Shown: positions 42,601-55,100 of the stretch, piece after piece
How positions within the stretch are numbered: the stretch's first letter is position 1
Layout of the letters: the number at the start of each line of letters is the position of its first letter
Origin: Trichomonas vaginalis G3
Taxonomy: Eukaryota > Parabasalia > Trichomonadida > Trichomonadidae
Reading direction: 5' to 3'
Length of the DNA stretch: 64,000 nt
Assembly (NCBI RefSeq): GCF_026262505.1
Contig: NC_067204.1
Span: forward strand, 15,416,165 to 15,480,164
Translations under genes and position numbers: made by a program
Notes under the pieces: model-generated
The model's database searches: none
The model's input: the letters and a program-made list of their open reading frames with translations, nothing else
What the model was told of the DNA's origin: nothing

Positions 42601-45600
42601 TGTTGTCTTTGTGTACAACATTCACTTGAATTATAAACAATAACAAGTGTTTGTTGTTCACTGAGCAACTTTGAGAAGAATCATTTGTGATTCTTGTCAA
42701 AGTTGAATCAAAGACAACAATTGATAGACAATTGTTGTCTTTGTGTACAACATTCACTTGAATTATAAACAATAACAAGTGTTTGTTGTTCACTGAGCAA
42801 CTTTGAGAAGAATCATTTGTGATTCTTGTCAAAGTTGAATCAAAGACAACAATTGATAGACAATTGTTGTCTTTGTGTACAACATTCACTTGAATTATAA
42901 ACAATAACAAGTGTTTGTTGTTCACTGAGCAACTTTGAGAAGAATCATTTGTGATTCTTGTCAAAGTTGAATCAAAGACAACAATTGATAGACAATTGTT
43001 GTCTTTGTGTACAACATTCACTTGAATTATAAACAATAACAAGTGTTTGTTGTTCACTGAGCAACTTTGAGAAGAATCATTTGTGATTCTTGTCAAAGTT
43101 GAATCAAAGACAACAATTGATAGACAATTGTTGTCTTTGTGTACAACATTCACTTGAATTATAAACAATAACAAGTGTTTGTTGTTCACTGAGCAACTTT
43201 GAGAAGAATCATTTGTGATTCTTGTCAAAGTTGAATCAAAGACAACAATTGATAGACAATTGTTGTCTTTGTGTACAACATTCACTTGAATTATAAACAA
43301 TAACAAGTGTTTGTTGTTCACTGAGCAACTTTGAGAAGAATCATTTGTGATTCTTGTCAAAGTTGAATCAAAGACAACAATTGATAGACAATTGTTGTCT
43401 TTGTGTACAACATTCACTTGAATTATAAACAATAACAAGTGTTTGTTGTTCACTGAGCAACTTTGAGAAGAATCATTTGTGATTCTTGTCAAAGTTGAAT
43501 CAAAGACAACAATTGATAGACAATTGTTGTCTTTGTGTACAACATTCACTTGAATTATAAACAATAACAAGTGTTTGTTGTTCACTGAGCAACTTTGAGA
43601 AGAATCATTTGTGATTCTTGTCAAAGTTGAATCAAAGACAACAATTGATAGACAATTGTTGTCTTTGTGTACAACATTCACTTGAATTATAAACAATAAC
43701 AAGTGTTTGTTGTTCACTGAGCAACTTTGAGAAGAATCATTTGTGATTCTTGTCAAAGTTGAATCAAAGACAACAATTGATAGACAATTGTTGTCTTTGT
43801 GTACAACATTCACTTGAATTATAAACAATAACAAGTGTTTGTTGTTCACTGAGCAACTTTGAGAAGAATCATTTGTGATTCTTGTCAAAGTTGAATCAAA
43901 GACAACAATTGATAGACAATTGTTGTCTTTGTGTACAACATTCACTTGAATTATAAACAATAACAAGTGTTTGTTGTTCACTGAGCAACTTTGAGAAGAA
44001 TCATTTGTGATTCTTGTCAAAGTTGAATCAAAGACAACAATTGATAGACAATTGTTGTCTTTGTGTACAACATTCACTTGAATTATAAACAATAACAAGT
44101 GTTTGTTGTTCACTGAGCAACTTTGAGAAGAATCATTTGTGATTCTTGTCAAAGTTGAATCAAAGACAACAATTGATAGACAATTGTTGTCTTTGTGTAC
44201 AACATTCACTTGAATTATAAACAATAACAAGTGTTTGTTGTTCACTGAGCAACTTTGAGAAGAATCATTTGTGATTCTTGTCAAAGTTGAATCAAAGACA
44301 ACAATTGATAGACAATTGTTGTCTTTGTGTACAACATTCACTTGAATTATAAACAATAACAAGTGTTTGTTGTTCACTGAGCAACTTTGAGAAGAATCAT
44401 TTGTGATTCTTGTCAAAGTTGAATCAAAGACAACAATTGATAGACAATTGTTGTCTTTGTGTACAACATTCACTTGAATTATAAACAATAACAAGTGTTT
44501 GTTGTTCACTGAGCAACTTTGAGAAGAATCATTTGTGATTCTTGTCAAAGTTGAATCAAAGACAACAATTGATAGACAATTGTTGTCTTTGTGTACAACA
44601 TTCACTTGAATTATAAACAATAACAAGTGTTTGTTGTTCACTGAGCAACTTTGAGAAGAATCATTTGTGATTCTTGTCAAAGTTGAATCAAAGACAACAA
44701 TTGATAGACAATTGTTGTCTTTGTGTACAACATTCACTTGAATTATAAACAATAACAAGTGTTTGTTGTTCACTGAGCAACTTTGAGAAGAATCATTTGT
44801 GATTCTTGTCAAAGTTGAATCAAAGACAACAATTGATAGACAATTGTTGTCTTTGTGTACAACATTCACTTGAATTATAAACAATAACAAGTGTTTGTTG
44901 TTCACTGAGCAACTTTGAGAAGAATCATTTGTGATTCTTGTCAAAGTTGAATCAAAGACAACAATTGATAGACAATTGTTGTCTTTGTGTACAACATTCA
45001 CTTGAATTATAAACAATAACAAGTGTTTGTTGTTCACTGAGCAACTTTGAGAAGAATCATTTGTGATTCTTGTCAAAGTTGAATCAAAGACAACAATTGA
45101 TAGACAATTGTTGTCTTTGTGTACAACATTCACTTGAATTATAAACAATAACAAGTGTTTGTTGTTCACTGAGCAACTTTGAGAAGAATCATTTGTGATT
45201 CTTGTCAAAGTTGAATCAAAGACAACAATTGATAGACAATTGTTGTCTTTGTGTACAACATTCACTTGAATTATAAACAATAACAAGTGTTTGTTGTTCA
45301 CTGAGCAACTTTGAGAAGAATCATTTGTGATTCTTGTCAAAGTTGAATCAAAGACAACAATTGATAGACAATTGTTGTCTTTGTGTACAACATTCACTTG
45401 AATTATAAACAATAACAAGTGTTTGTTGTTCACTGAGCAACTTTGAGAAGAATCATTTGTGATTCTTGTCAAAGTTGAATCAAAGACAACAATTGATAGA
45501 CAATTGTTGTCTTTGTGTACAACATTCACTTGAATTATAAACAATAACAAGTGTTTGTTGTTCACTGAGCAACTTTGAGAAGAATCATTTGTGATTCTTG

Positions 45601-46925
45601 TCAAAGTTGAATCAAAGACAACAATTGATAGACAATTGTTGTCTTTGTGTACAACATTCACTTGAATTATAAACAATAACAAGTGTTTGTTGTTCACTGA
45701 GCAACTTTGAGAAGAATCATTTGTGATTCTTGTCAAAGTTGAATCAAAGACAACAATTGATAGACAATTGTTGTCTTTGTGTACAACATTCACTTGAATT
45801 ATAAACAATAACAAGTGTTTGTTGTTCACTGAGCAACTTTGAGAAGAATCATTTGTGATTCTTGTCAAAGTTGAATCAAAGACAACAATTGATAGACAAT
45901 TGTTGTCTTTGTGTACAACATTCACTTGAATTATAAACAATAACAAGTGTTTGTTGTTCACTGAGCAACTTTGAGAAGAATCATTTGTGATTCTTGTCAA
46001 AGTTGAATCAAAGACAACAATTGATAGACAATTGTTGTCTTTGTGTACAACATTCACTTGAATTATAAACAATAACAAGTGTTTGTTGTTCACTGAGCAA
46101 CTTTGAGAAGAATCATTTGTGATTCTTGTCAAAGTTGAATCAAAGACAACAATTGATAGACAATTGTTGTCTTTGTGTACAACATTCACTTGAATTATAA
46201 ACAATAACAAGTGTTTGTTGTTCACTGAGCAACTTTGAGAAGAATCATTTGTGATTCTTGTCAAAGTTGAATCAAAGACAACAATTGATAGACAATTGTT
46301 GTCTTTGTGTACAACATTCACTTGAATTATAAACAATAACAAGTGTTTGTTGTTCACTGAGCAACTTTGAGAAGAATCATTTGTGATTCTTGTCAAAGTT
46401 GAATCAAAGACAACAATTGATAGACAATTGTTGTCTTTGTGTACAACATTCACTTGAATTATAAACAATAACAAGTGTTTGTTGTTCACTGAGCAACTTT
46501 GAGAAGAATCATTTGTGATTCTTGTCAAAGTTGAATCAAAGACAACAATTGATAGACAATTGTTGTCTTTGTGTACAACATTCACTTGAATTATAAACAA
46601 TAACAAGTGTTTGTTGTTCACTGAGCAACTTTGAGAAGAATCATTTGTGATTCTTGTCAAAGTTGAATCAAAGACAACAATTGATAGACAATTGTTGTCT
46701 TTGTGTACAACATTCACTTGAATTATAAACAATAACAAGTGTTTGTTGTTCACTGAGCAACTTTGAGAAGAATCATTTGTGATTCTTGTCAAAGTTGAAT
46801 CAAAGACAACAATTGATAGACAATTGTTGTCTTTGTGTACAACATTCACTTGAATTATAAACAATAACAAGTGTTTGTTGTTCACTGAGCAACTTTGAGA
46901 AGAATCATTTGTGATTCTTGTCAAA
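36630..46925 (-). repeat. 132-bp satellite array A, 78 tandem identical units
   Basis: 10296 bp, exactly 78 times 132. Every unit I compared is identical, with no indel or substitution seen. The unit begins gttgaatcaaagacaacaat on the plus strand and ends gattcttgtcaaa. It contains three adjacent inverted repeats covering roughly 116 of 132 bases: 15-base arms caaagacaacaattg around a 5-base loop, 18-base arms starting caactttga with one mismatch around tttg, and 13-base arms caacattcacttg/caagtgtttgttg with a small internal bulge. One minus-strand frame stays open through the whole array only because 132 is a multiple of 3. The unit encodes no Met and the frame begins at TTG, so no protein is called. 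Confidence 0.98.
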
Positions 46926-47407
46926 TTGAATTCAAATTTTTTATTTTGATTTCATGTTTTCTTTTTTAATATCGAATCATTATTATTTAACGTTGATTAA
47001 TAAAAATTTTCTTGCGCAAAACCTTAAAAAATAAAATTTTGGATTCTTCCTTCTCATATACTGTACCCTTAGTTCTTTATTTTTAAAAATCTTATTTGGC
47101 GCTTACTCTCAATTTTCTCAATTTTTCTGAGCAATGAATTTACTTTTTTATATCAAATTTTAATGAATATCAAATCTTATAACAAGATGTTGAAAATATT
47201 GATATTGGTGATTGTGTCTCCAAGATACATTTCTGTTGACAAATAGATGCATTTGACGAAATATCCTTGTTTTTTACGAGTAGGGGTAATTTTAGCTAAA
47301 GTGACACACCCATGAAGGGTGTGATTACCGATCGGTAATTTCGACAGTTTAGAATTTAAAATTTTTTATGGAACTGTTGCGAGTTTCATAAAGAATTTAA
47401 GGAATAT
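46926..47407. other. AT-rich DNA right of array A
   Basis: No gene. A short palindromic word, taccgatcggta, occurs near 47327-47338. Confidence 0.5.
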
Positions 47408-47537
47408 AGCAAAGATTTGAATCAAAATCTTAGACCTAAGCCGCTCGATTCGCTCGCGGCTTTCCGCGAATTACAGATCAGCAAAGATTTGAATCAAAAA
47501 TCTTCGAAACTAAGCCGATCGCTTCGCTCGCGGCTTT
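47408..47537. repeat. Direct repeat pair with GC hairpin, about 57 bp each
   Basis: Copy 1 is 47408-47463 and copy 2 is 47480-47537. Both start agcaaagatttgaatcaaaa and end gctcgcggcttt. Each holds an A/T hairpin (aagattt/aaatctt) and a GC hairpin (gccgc/gcggc around tcgcttcgctc-like loop). They look like a transcription-terminator shape but no gene is adjacent. Confidence 0.8.
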
Positions 47538-47634
47538 CTTTATTATTTAAATTTTCATATTTCCATCAAAAGTTCATAAGGTAAAAAATTTCGTTTATTT
47601 TTACTAAGAAAAAAAGGTTTTTGATAATAATTTA

Positions 47635-47868
47635 TTTTATTTCGAAAAAGTAGCAATAATCGTAAAAGGGTATTGATAGGCTTGCTAAAGTAACTAATTT
47701 TAGCTGTCAAATACTTTTGTATTTTGAAGTAAATTAGTATAAATTTGTTTTTACTTTTATTTCGAAAAGTAACAATAATCGTAAAAGGGTATTGATAGGC
47801 TTTGCTAAAGTAACTAATTCTAGCTGTCAAATACTTTTGTATTTTGAAGTAAATTAGTATATAAATTT
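47635..47868. repeat. Tandem duplication, 120-bp period, two copies
   Basis: Copies at 47635-47746 and 47755-47868 share gtaaaagggtattgatagg and ctgtcaaatacttttgtatt with a few differences. The 91-codon frame across them is a by-product of the duplication. Confidence 0.85.
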
Positions 47869-47910
47869 GATATTATTTTAACTCCCTTTGAAAACCTCAA
47901 TTTTCCATAC

Positions 47911-47972
47911 AGAGGGAACGGGAATAGCATCCAATATTCCCTGAGAATGGTTGCGCATTCTCAGTTCCCTCT
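47911..47972. other. Perfect three-way-junction inverted-repeat motif (62 bp)
   Basis: Three perfectly paired stems abut without unpaired junction bases. The outer stem is agagggaac (47911-47919) with gttccctct (47964-47972). Inner hairpin 1 is gggaata/tattccc (47920-47926 and 47935-47941) with an 8-base loop. Inner hairpin 2 is tgagaatg/cattctca (47942-47949 and 47956-47963) with a 6-base loop. All 24 possible pairs form. It could be a small structured RNA, a cruciform-forming site or a fold-back relic. No tRNA or known ncRNA consensus is seen. Confidence 0.7.
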
Positions 47973-48866
47973 ATATTTCGAACGAAGCTCTCATCGGTCT
48001 TTTTTTTTAATACTAAACGTTTTTTTTTTCTGTCACTTTTAGCTAAATTTGGGTTTGCAATTTGCTATTGTATCTTAAATTTCGAATTTTCACAGAACGA
48101 TCAACAAATAATGTACCACTTTTTATTGGAGGAAGGACTATTGAATCATTTAATAATACGGTCTAAGATTTAAAATTGATTTATTGTTGGCTCTTGAAAA
48201 ATGCTATTGCATATTCGGAAAGTATGATTTTTATGCATGACAAAATTGAATTAATAGATTTATCATATGAGAGGCCAATTATTCGAAGAAAATTGCCCAA
48301 ATTTCTTAGAATACTTGATTGAATTAACAGATGAGGATGGTTCATAGAAGTTTATATGAGGATTTACTTTGAATAAATATAATTTTAATGAATTAAAAAT
48401 TAATTTTATATATTTGGCTATTGTTATTATTTTTAGAGTATATGAGTTGGGGCAAGTGAAACAAAATTTTGACATAAAAGAAAGTCTTGAAGAGAGTTAA
48501 AGAGAAAATTTTAAAAGATTAAAAAATAGCATATATAAAATTTAAGGATTTGATATGGTAAGGAGATATTATTTGTGACTGTTTAAGAATGAGACGTTTC
48601 TCTACAATTTCTTATTCCACATTAATTTTCTTCTCAAATCAACTTTTTATAGTATACTAATTTTTTATTATGAATATACTATAGAGGCATTACATACAAA
48701 CACACCTATTCATCACAAAAATTCACCTAATCTTCCAATCTGTATGTTTTATCAATTGTTATCATTTCATATAATAACAATTTATATGTTTGACTAATCT
48801 AATTTCATATTTTCCTATTAAATACTAATTTACACAAAATGGTTTTATCAAATCTTTATGAAGTTA
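47973..48866. other. AT-rich DNA between the three-way-junction motif and the fold-back element
   Basis: No supported gene; the minus-strand open frame near 48263-48475 is low-complexity. Confidence 0.5.
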
Positions 48867-49650
48867 TTAAATTCCAGATTATATTGCTTACTTTGCAAGC
48901 TAACTATAATATAGTGTGATAGTCTTATTGAACTTTGATCAAATACTTCCTTCGTCCGTTAAAAATTAAGATGCGTTTAAAAAATCGGAAAAAAATTCTT
49001 TTGTTTTATTTTTAATTTTTCAACCGATAAAACTTTTTAGAAAAACTCCAAATTCCAAGAAATGCTTAGATTCAATATGAAGAACATATTCATAACAGTC
49101 ATTTCGTTTCAAATTTCAATTTTCAAATCGAACAAAGCTGCAAATTTGAATACTTTACAAAATTTTGAAACGTCTTTTCCCGAATGAATATTGAGTTTCA
49201 AGCCGGACAAGCTATAGCAAAACTGATCCTTATGACACACTCTATCATTTTGGTTTTTTTTTGCAAAACGTGGGTAAACACCCATCTCATAACACATTTT
49301 TTGCAAAATTTGGTAAAATCCGTGTAAATGCTCAGATACATGTGGCCCAATAATATTTGAATACTGACAGGTCGGATATTAGGTTTAAATAGCTGATTTA
49401 ATTCGAAATATGAAAAAAGATGAAATCTCAATGTAATATAGTAAATTAAGAATCAGTATGAATAGTTATATGATTTTGATAAAAGAAAACTGAATGAAAT
49501 AGAACAAAATTTGAATCTCAGAATTTAAAAGTAATGAAAGAAGAAAAAGTGGCTTTAGGGGTTTTATGATAAGGTATTGTCGGGTATTAGAAGCAAATAT
49601 GTTGAAGAGAGATATTCAGTTAATATGAGACAAAATTAAAACAAGAATTG

Positions 49651-50072
49651 AAGATTGTGTATGAATGTGTCATTCTGGGAGACTTGCATAGACAATGTCT
49701 CCCAAAATGACACATAGCACACAATAACAGTGCACTGTTGCACTTTGTTGACAAAAGATACACAATCAGAAGAAGATTGTGTATGAATGTGTCATTCTGG
49801 GACTTGCATAGACAATGTCTCCCAAAATGACACATAGCACACAATAACAGTGCACTGTTGCACTTTGTTGACAAAAGATACACAATCAGAAGAAGATGTG
49901 TATGAATGTGTCATTCTGGGAGACTTGCATAGACAATGTCTCCCAAAATGACACATAGCACACATAACAGTGCACTGTTGAACTTTGTTGACAAAAGATA
50001 CACAATCAGAAGAAGATTGTGTATGAATGTGTCATTCTGGGAGACTTGCATAGACAATGTCTTCCAGAATGA
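49651..50072 (+). repeat. 122-bp satellite, about 3.4 units, in the fold-back loop
   Basis: Units begin gattgtgtatgaatgtgtca and are about 120-122 bases long with small length differences. They are the same sequence and orientation as the array at 51182-52087. The last unit ends within the long hairpin. Confidence 0.9.
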
Positions 50073-50140
50073 GACAATCTTCCGCAATTAGAATACGATT
50101 GCGGAACTTCGACCGACAAGAGTGCATTATGCACTTTTCG
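50073..50140. repeat. Two small hairpins at the inner edge of the fold-back loop
   Basis: ttccgcaat and attgcggaa pair around tagaatacg near 50080-50106, followed by the palindrome agtgcattatgcact near 50121-50135. Confidence 0.7.
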
Positions 50141-50913
50141 TGTTTTAATTTTGTCTCATATTAATTAAATATCTCTTTTCAACATATTTGCTTCTAATAC
50201 CCGACAATACCTTATCATAAAACCCCTAAAGCCACTTTTTCTTCTTTCATTACTTTTAAATTCTGAGATTCAAATTTTGTTCTATTTCATTCAGTTTTCT
50301 TTTATCAAAATCATATAACTATTCATACTGATTCTTAATTTACTATATTACATTGAGATTTCATCTTTTTTCATATTTCGAATTAAATCAGCTATTTAAA
50401 CCTAATATCCGGACCTGTCAGTATTCAAATATTATTGGCCACATGTATCTGAGCATTTACACGGATTTTACCAAATTTTGCAAAAAATGTGTTATGAGAT
50501 GGGTGTTTACCCACGTTTTGCAAAAAAAACCAAAATGATAGAGTGTGTCATAAGGATCAGTTTTGCTATAGCTTGTCCGGCTTGAAACTCAATATTCATT
50601 CGGGAAAAGACGTTTCAAAATTTTGTAAAGTATTCAATTTGCAGCTTTGTTCGATTTGAAAATTGAAATTTGAAACGAAATGACTGTATGAATATGTTCT
50701 TCATATTGAATCTAAGCATTTCTTGGAATTTGGAGTTTTTCTAAAAAGTTTTATCGGTTGAAAAATTAAAAATAAAACAAAAGAATTTTTTTCCGATTTT
50801 TTAAACGCATCTTAATTTTTAACGGACGAAGGAGTATTTGATCAAAGTTCAATAAGACTATCACACTATATTATAGTTAGCTTGCAAAGTAAGCAATATA
50901 ATCTGGAATTTAA

Positions 50914-51181
50914 GAATGATATAAAAATTTGATAATATAATTTTTGTCTGATTAAGTATTTAATATGAAAACATTAAATTTCATTAGGAATATCTACATG
51001 CTGTTATGAATGTAAAGGATAATAGTTGAGAAAACATAGATTAGAAAAATTTGCGAATGATTATGAGGAATAAGTGTTTCAGTAGGTTGGGATTCGATAC
51101 GTGTAATAGGAAGAAAATGAGGATAAGATTGAAATTGTATTTATGAATAGTTTTTAATAGAGTGTAAGAACATTTGAGAAG
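50914..51181. other. AT-rich spacer between fold-back element and 122-bp array
   Basis: No gene or repeat seen. Confidence 0.5.
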
Positions 51182-52087
51182 AATGTGTCATTCTGGGAGA
51201 CTTGCATAGACAATGTCTCCCAAAATGACACATAGCACACAATAACAGTGCACTGTTGCACTTTGTTGACAAAAGATACACAATCAGAAGAAGATTGTGT
51301 ATGAATGTGTCATTCTGGGAGACTTGCATAGACAATGTCTCCCAAAATGACACATAGCACACAATAACAGTGCACTGTTGCACTTTGTTGACAAAAGATA
51401 CACAATCAGAAGAAGATTGTGTATGAATGTGTCATTCTGGGAGACTTGCATAGACAATGTCTCCCAAAATGACACATAGCACACAATAACAGTGCACTGT
51501 TGCACTTTGTTGACAAAAGATACACAATCAGAAGAAGATTGTGTATGAATGTGTCATTCTGGGAGACTTGCATAGACAATGTCTCCCAAAATGACACATA
51601 GCACACAATAACAGTGCACTGTTGCACTTTGTTGACAAAAGATACACAATCAGAAGAAGATTGTGTATGAATGTGTCATTCTGGGAGACTTGCATAGACA
51701 ATGTCTCCCAAAATGACACATAGCACACAATAACAGTGCACTGTTGCACTTTGTTGACAAAAGATACACAATCAGAAGAAGATTGTGTATGAATGTGTCA
51801 TTCTGGGAGACTTGCATAGACAATGTCTCCCAAAATGACACATAGCACACAATAACAGTGCACTGTTGCACTTTGTTGACAAAAGATACACAATCAGAAG
51901 AAGATTGTGTATGAATGTGTCATTCTGGGAGACTTGCATAGACAATGTCTCCCAAAATGACACATAGCACACAATAACAGTGCACTGTTGCACTTTGTTG
52001 ACAAAAGATACACAATCAGAAGAAGATTGTGTATGAATGTGTCATTCTGGGAGACTTGCATAGACAATGTCTCCCAAAATGACACAT
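51182..52087 (+). repeat. 122-bp satellite array, seven full units and one partial
   Basis: Units start at 51182, 51304 and then every 122 bases to 52036; the last stops after its hairpin. The unit has three inverted repeats: 17-base arms gtgtcattctgggagac/gtctcccaaaatgacac with one mismatch, 10-base arms atacacaatc/gattgtgtat that bridge unit boundaries, and the 14-base palindrome aacagtgcactgtt. Short open frames of about 73 codons recur in each unit and are repeat by-products. Confidence 0.95.
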
Positions 52088-52139
52088 ATAGATAAATACA
52101 AGCATAATATGCTATTTTGTGTTTCAAAGTATTACAAAA

Positions 52140-55100
52140 TGATTCTTCTCAAAGTTGCTCAGTGAACAACAACACTTGTTATTGTTTATAATTCAAGTGA
52201 ATGTTGTACACAAAGACAACAATTGTCTATCAATTGTTGTCTTTGATTCAACTTTGGCAAGAATCACAAATGATTCTTCTCAAAGTTGCTCAGTGAACAA
52301 CAAACACTTGTTATTGTTTATAATTCAAGTGAATGTTGTACACAAAGACAACAATTGTCTATCAATTGTTGTCTTTGATTCAACTTTGACAAGAATCACA
52401 AATGATTCTTCTCAAAGTTGCTCAGTGAACAACAAACACTTGTTATTGTTTATAATTCAAGTGAATGTTGTACACAAAGACAACAATTGTCTATCAATTG
52501 TTGTCTTTGATTCAACTTTGACAAGAATCACAAATGATTCTTCTCAAAGTTGCTCAGTGAACAACAAACACTTGTTATTGTTTATAATTCAAGTGAATGT
52601 TGTACACAAAGACAACAATTGTCTATCAATTGTTGTCTTTGATTCAACTTTGACAAGAATCACAAATGATTCTTCTCAAAGTTGCTCAGTGAACAACAAA
52701 CACTTGTTATTGTTTATAATTCAAGTGAATGTTGTACACAAAGACAACAATTGTCTATCAATTGTTGTCTTTGATTCAACTTTGACAAGAATCACAAATG
52801 ATTCTTCTCAAAGTTGCTCAGTGAACAACAAACACTTGTTATTGTTTATAATTCAAGTGAATGTTGTACACAAAGACAACAATTGTCTATCAATTGTTGT
52901 CTTTGATTCAACTTTGACAAGAATCACAAATGATTCTTCTCAAAGTTGCTCAGTGAACAACAAACACTTGTTATTGTTTATAATTCAAGTGAATGTTGTA
53001 CACAAAGACAAACAATTGTCTATCAATTGTTGTCTTTGATTCAACTTTGACAAGAATCACAAATGATTCTTCTCAAAGTTGCTCAGTGAACAACAAACAC
53101 TTGTTATTGTTTATAATTCAAGTGAATGTTGTACACAAAGACAACAATTGTCTATCAATTGTTGTCTTTGATTCAACTTTGACAAGAATCACAAATGATT
53201 CTTCTCAAAGTTGCTCAGTGAACAACAAACACTTGTTATTGTTTATAATTCAAGTGAATGTTGTACACAAAGACAACAATTGTCTATCAATTGTTGTCTT
53301 TGATTCAACTTTGACAAGAATCACAAATGATTCTTCTCAAAGTTGCTCAGTGAACAACAAACACTTGTTATTGTTTATAATTCAAGTGAATGTTGTACAC
53401 AAAGACAACAATTGTCTATCAATTGTTGTCTTTGATTCAACTTTGACAAGAATCACAAATGATTCTTCTCAAAGTTGCTCAGTGAACAACAAACACTTGT
53501 TATTGTTTATAATTCAAGTGAATGTTGTACACAAAGACAACAATTGTCTATCAATTGTTGTCTTTGATTCAACTTTGACAAGAATCACAAATGATTCTTC
53601 TCAAAGTTGCTCAGTGAAAACAAACACTTGTTATTGTTTATAATTCAAGTGAATGTTGTACACAAAGACAACAATTGTCTATCAATTGTTGTCTTTGATT
53701 CAACTTTGACAAGAATCACAAATGATTCTTCTCAAAGTTGCTCAGTGAACAACAAACACTTGTTATTGTTTATAATTCAAGTGAATGTTGTACACAAAGA
53801 CAACAATTGTCTATCAATTGTTGTCTTTGATTCAACTTTGACAAGAATCACAAATGATTCTTCTCAAGTTGCTCAGTGAACAACAAACACTTGTTATTGT
53901 TTATAATTCAAGTGAATGTTGTACACAAAGACAACAATTGTCTATCAATTGTTGTCTTTGATTCAACTTTGACAAGAATCACAAATGATTCTTCTCAAAG
54001 TTGCTCAGTGAACAACAACACTTGTTATTGTTTATAATTCAAGTGAATGTTGTACACAAAGACAACAATTGTCTATCAATTGTTGTCTTTGATTCAACTT
54101 TGACAAGAATCACAAATGATTCTTCTCAAAGTTGCTCAGTGAACAACAAACACTTGTTATTGTTTATAATTCAAGTGAATGTTGTACACAAAGACAACAA
54201 TTGTCTATCAATTGTTGTCTTTGATTCAACTTTGGCAAGAATCACAAATGATTCTTCTCAAAGTTGCTCAGTGAACAACAAACACTTGTTATTGTTTATA
54301 ATTCAAGTGAATGTTGTACACAAAGACAACAATTGTCTATCAATTGTTGTCTTTGATTCAACTTTGACAAGAATCACAAATGATTCTTCTCAAAGTTGCT
54401 CAGTGAACAACAAACACTTGTTATTGTTTATAATTCAAGTGAATGTTGTACACAAAGACAACAATTGTCTATCAATTGTTGTCTTTGATTCAACTTTGAC
54501 AAGAATCACAAATGATTCTTCTCAAAGTTGCTCAGTGAACAACAAACACTTGTTATTGTTTATAATTCAAGTGAATGTTGTACACAAAGACAACAATTGT
54601 CTATCAATTGTTGTCTTTGATTCAACTTTGACAAGAATCACAAATGATTCTTCTCAAAGTTGCTCAGTGAACAACAAACACTTGTTATTGTTTATAATTC
54701 AAGTGAATGTTGTACACAAAGACAACAATTGTCTATCAATTGTTGTCTTTGATTCAACTTTGACAAGAATCACAAATGATTCTTCTCAAAGTTGCTCAGT
54801 GAACAACAAACACTTGTTATTGTTTATAATTCAAGTGAATGTTGTACACAAAGACAACAATTGTCTATCAATTGTTGTCTTTGATTCAACTTTGACAAGA
54901 ATCACAAATGATTCTTCTCAAAGTTGCTCAGTGAACAACAAACACTTGTTATTGTTTATAATTCAAGTGAATGTTGTACACAAAGACAACAATTGTCTAT
55001 CAATTGTTGTCTTTGATTCAACTTTGACAAGAATCACAAATGATTCTTCTCAAAGTTGCTCAGTGAACAACAAACACTTGTTATTGTTTATAATTCAAGT

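Larger units (their letters stand above)
48867..50913. mobile_element. Fold-back element: 775-bp inverted arms with Stowaway/mariner-like tips
   Basis: The left arm 48867-49643 and right arm 50141-50913 are near-identical reverse complements, separated by a 497-bp loop. Within the arms, at 48946 and ending at 50834, sit inverted tips that read cttccttcgtccgttaaaaa and ctccttcgtccgttaaaaa, each preceded outward by TA. A TA target and a CTCC-TTCGTCC-type tip resemble Stowaway elements of the Tc1/mariner superfamily. The 79 bases outside each tip are also inverted copies, so the palindrome is larger than the putative transposon. No transposase is recognised. The loop is made of 122-bp satellite units plus two small hairpins. 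No clear target duplication flanks the whole palindrome. Confidence 0.75.

Noticed and set aside
36554-46924. A giant repetitive protein of 3456 residues on the minus strand
   Set aside because: The frame is a consequence of a 132-bp period, has no ATG, the unit contains no Met, and the same unit in array B is broken by indels.
47555-47830. A 91-codon minus-strand gene
   Set aside because: It runs across a 120-bp duplication and repeats the same residues; low complexity and no family match.
49109-49883. Transposase remnants in the fold-back arms
   Set aside because: The same frames appear mirrored in the other arm and show no catalytic motif or similarity I can name.
36630-52087. A CRISPR array
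   Set aside because: Units are contiguous identical tandem repeats without unique spacers, and the genome is eukaryotic.
51141-52127. A family of 73-residue proteins, one per 122-bp unit
   Set aside because: 122 is not a multiple of 3, so each unit shows the same short chance frame; the shared text follows the DNA hairpins.
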